Assembly (NCBI RefSeq): GCF_035920345.1
Contig: NZ_CP109149.1
Coordinates: forward strand, 4,402,001-4,466,000
Source of the DNA: Nocardia vinacea
Lineage (GTDB): Bacteria; Actinomycetota; Actinomycetes; Mycobacteriales; Mycobacteriaceae
Reading direction: 5' to 3'
DNA length: 64,000 nucleotides
Shown: in pieces, positions 63,521 to 64,000 of the stretch
Layout of the letters: the number at the start of each line of letters is the position of its first letter
How positions within the stretch are numbered: position 1 is the stretch's first letter
The notes under the pieces: generated by a model
Told to the model about the DNA's origin: nothing
The model's input: only the letters and a program-made list of their open reading frames with translations
The model's database searches: none
Translations under genes and position numbers: made by a program

Positions 63521-64000
63521 CTACGCGATCGGCGCGACCCCTGCGTGCTTCGGCGTGTTGTCCGACACACTGTTCAGGTTCAGGGTTTTGGTCGACCAAT
63601 CCCAGACTTCCTGGAACAGCGCCTGGTTCTCCGAGAGCTTCACGCCCAGCGAGGGCACCATTTCCTTCAGCTTCGGCGACCAGTCGTCGTACTCGCGCGG
63701 GAAGCACCGCTGCAGCACGTCGATCATGGCGCTCACACCGGTCGACGCGCCGGGTGACGCGCCGAGCAGACCCGCAATGGTGCCGTCTTCGGCGGCGACG
63801 ACCGCCGTGCCGAACTCGAGCACACCGCCCGCACCCTTGCGCCGGATGACCTGCACGCGCTGCCCCGCGGTGATCAGCTCCCAGTCGTGGCCGTCCGCGC
63901 GCGGCATGAACTCCTCCAGCGTCGCCACCTTGCCCGCCTCGGACTTGAGCAGCTCGCTGACCAGGTACTTGGTCAGGCCGAGTTCGGTGACGCCGACGCC
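63521..64000 (-). CDS. mqo: malate:quinone oxidoreductase, C-terminal part
   Basis: The frame runs off the right edge; only the last 159 residues are visible. [39 protein letters not shown] is the conserved FAD-proximal C-terminal segment of Mqo. The enzyme is membrane-associated, oxidises malate to oxaloacetate and passes electrons to menaquinone. Matches M. tuberculosis Rv2852c, 18 bp upstream of the GNAT gene. Confidence 0.93.
   Translation of the reverse strand, partial: GVGVTELGLTKYLVSELLKSEAGKVATLEEFMPRADGHDWELITAGQRVQVIRRKGAGGVLEFGTAVVAAEDGTIAGLLGASPGASTGVSAMIDVLQRCFPREYDDWSPKLKEMVPSLGVKLSENQALFQEVWDWSTKTLNLNSVSDNTPKHAGVAPIA

Overview
The window is high-GC actinobacterial chromosome, very probably Nocardia or a close relative in the Mycobacteriales. 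The 4'-phosphopantetheinyl transferase (14168-14839) reads almost like the Nocardia Npt protein as I remember it. Gene order also follows the M. tuberculosis Rv2782c-Rv2852c stretch: M16 peptidase, gpsI/pnp, rpsO, ribF, sirR-type regulator, truB-pptT-pptH, dinF, DHH phosphoesterase, rbfA, infB, ylxR, nusA, rimP, proS, efpA, cysG, cobB, cobO, Mg-chelatase-like gene, GNAT gene, mqo. Most core genes lie on the minus strand.

Layout. 1-6300: end of a VOC gene, a pentapeptide-repeat membrane protein, a divergent MFS/ArsR pair with a paired operator, a TPR membrane protein and an M16 peptidase. 6300-16000: RNA and translation genes (pnp, rpsO, truB), ribF, an MntR-type regulator, an EF-hand protein, a TetR/DUF4345 divergon with a near-perfect 22-bp inverted operator, and the pptT/pptH pair. 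16000-18000: a two-gene permease module. 18000-23300: an accessory chaperone module (Hsp70-like ATPase, a large partner protein and a divergently transcribed GrpE-like protein), with tandem repeats made from gene 3' ends at both outer edges. 23300-37100: the conserved MATE-DHH-rbfA-infB-ylxR-nusA-rimP block, two small mycobacterial-type secreted or ferritin-like genes, an acyl-CoA dehydrogenase and proS. 37200-41800: accessory region with yaaA, an AbiEi/DUF559-like gene bracketed by two related palindromes, an IS6110-like remnant, and an uncharacterised 243-residue protein followed by two tandem tRNA-like RNA genes whose halves are in permuted order. 41800-50000: a class III aminotransferase and mmsA with a divergent PucR regulator, an F420/PPOX enzyme and two tandem EfpA-like exporters. 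50000-64000: cysG, a cytosine deaminase, a DoxX-type membrane protein, a phosphotransferase/lipocalin-like pair behind a KstR-type operator, a P450, and the late cobalamin cluster (cobE, cobB, cobO, chelatase) followed by GNAT and the 3' end of mqo.

Three signals fall outside ordinary annotation. First, the tandem permuted tRNA-like RNAs at 41431-41679: perfect 7-bp acceptor stems, T arms and D arms in the order 3' half then 5' half, directly behind the uncharacterised protein gene. They are either tRNA-mimicking Y-RNA-type RNAs or truly permuted tRNAs. Second, the Hsp70/GrpE-like/partner module. Third, a family of about 64-bp hairpin elements (26177, 37161, 46038) with a conserved terminal loop and unrelated but self-complementary arms, one of them inside the pucR coding sequence.
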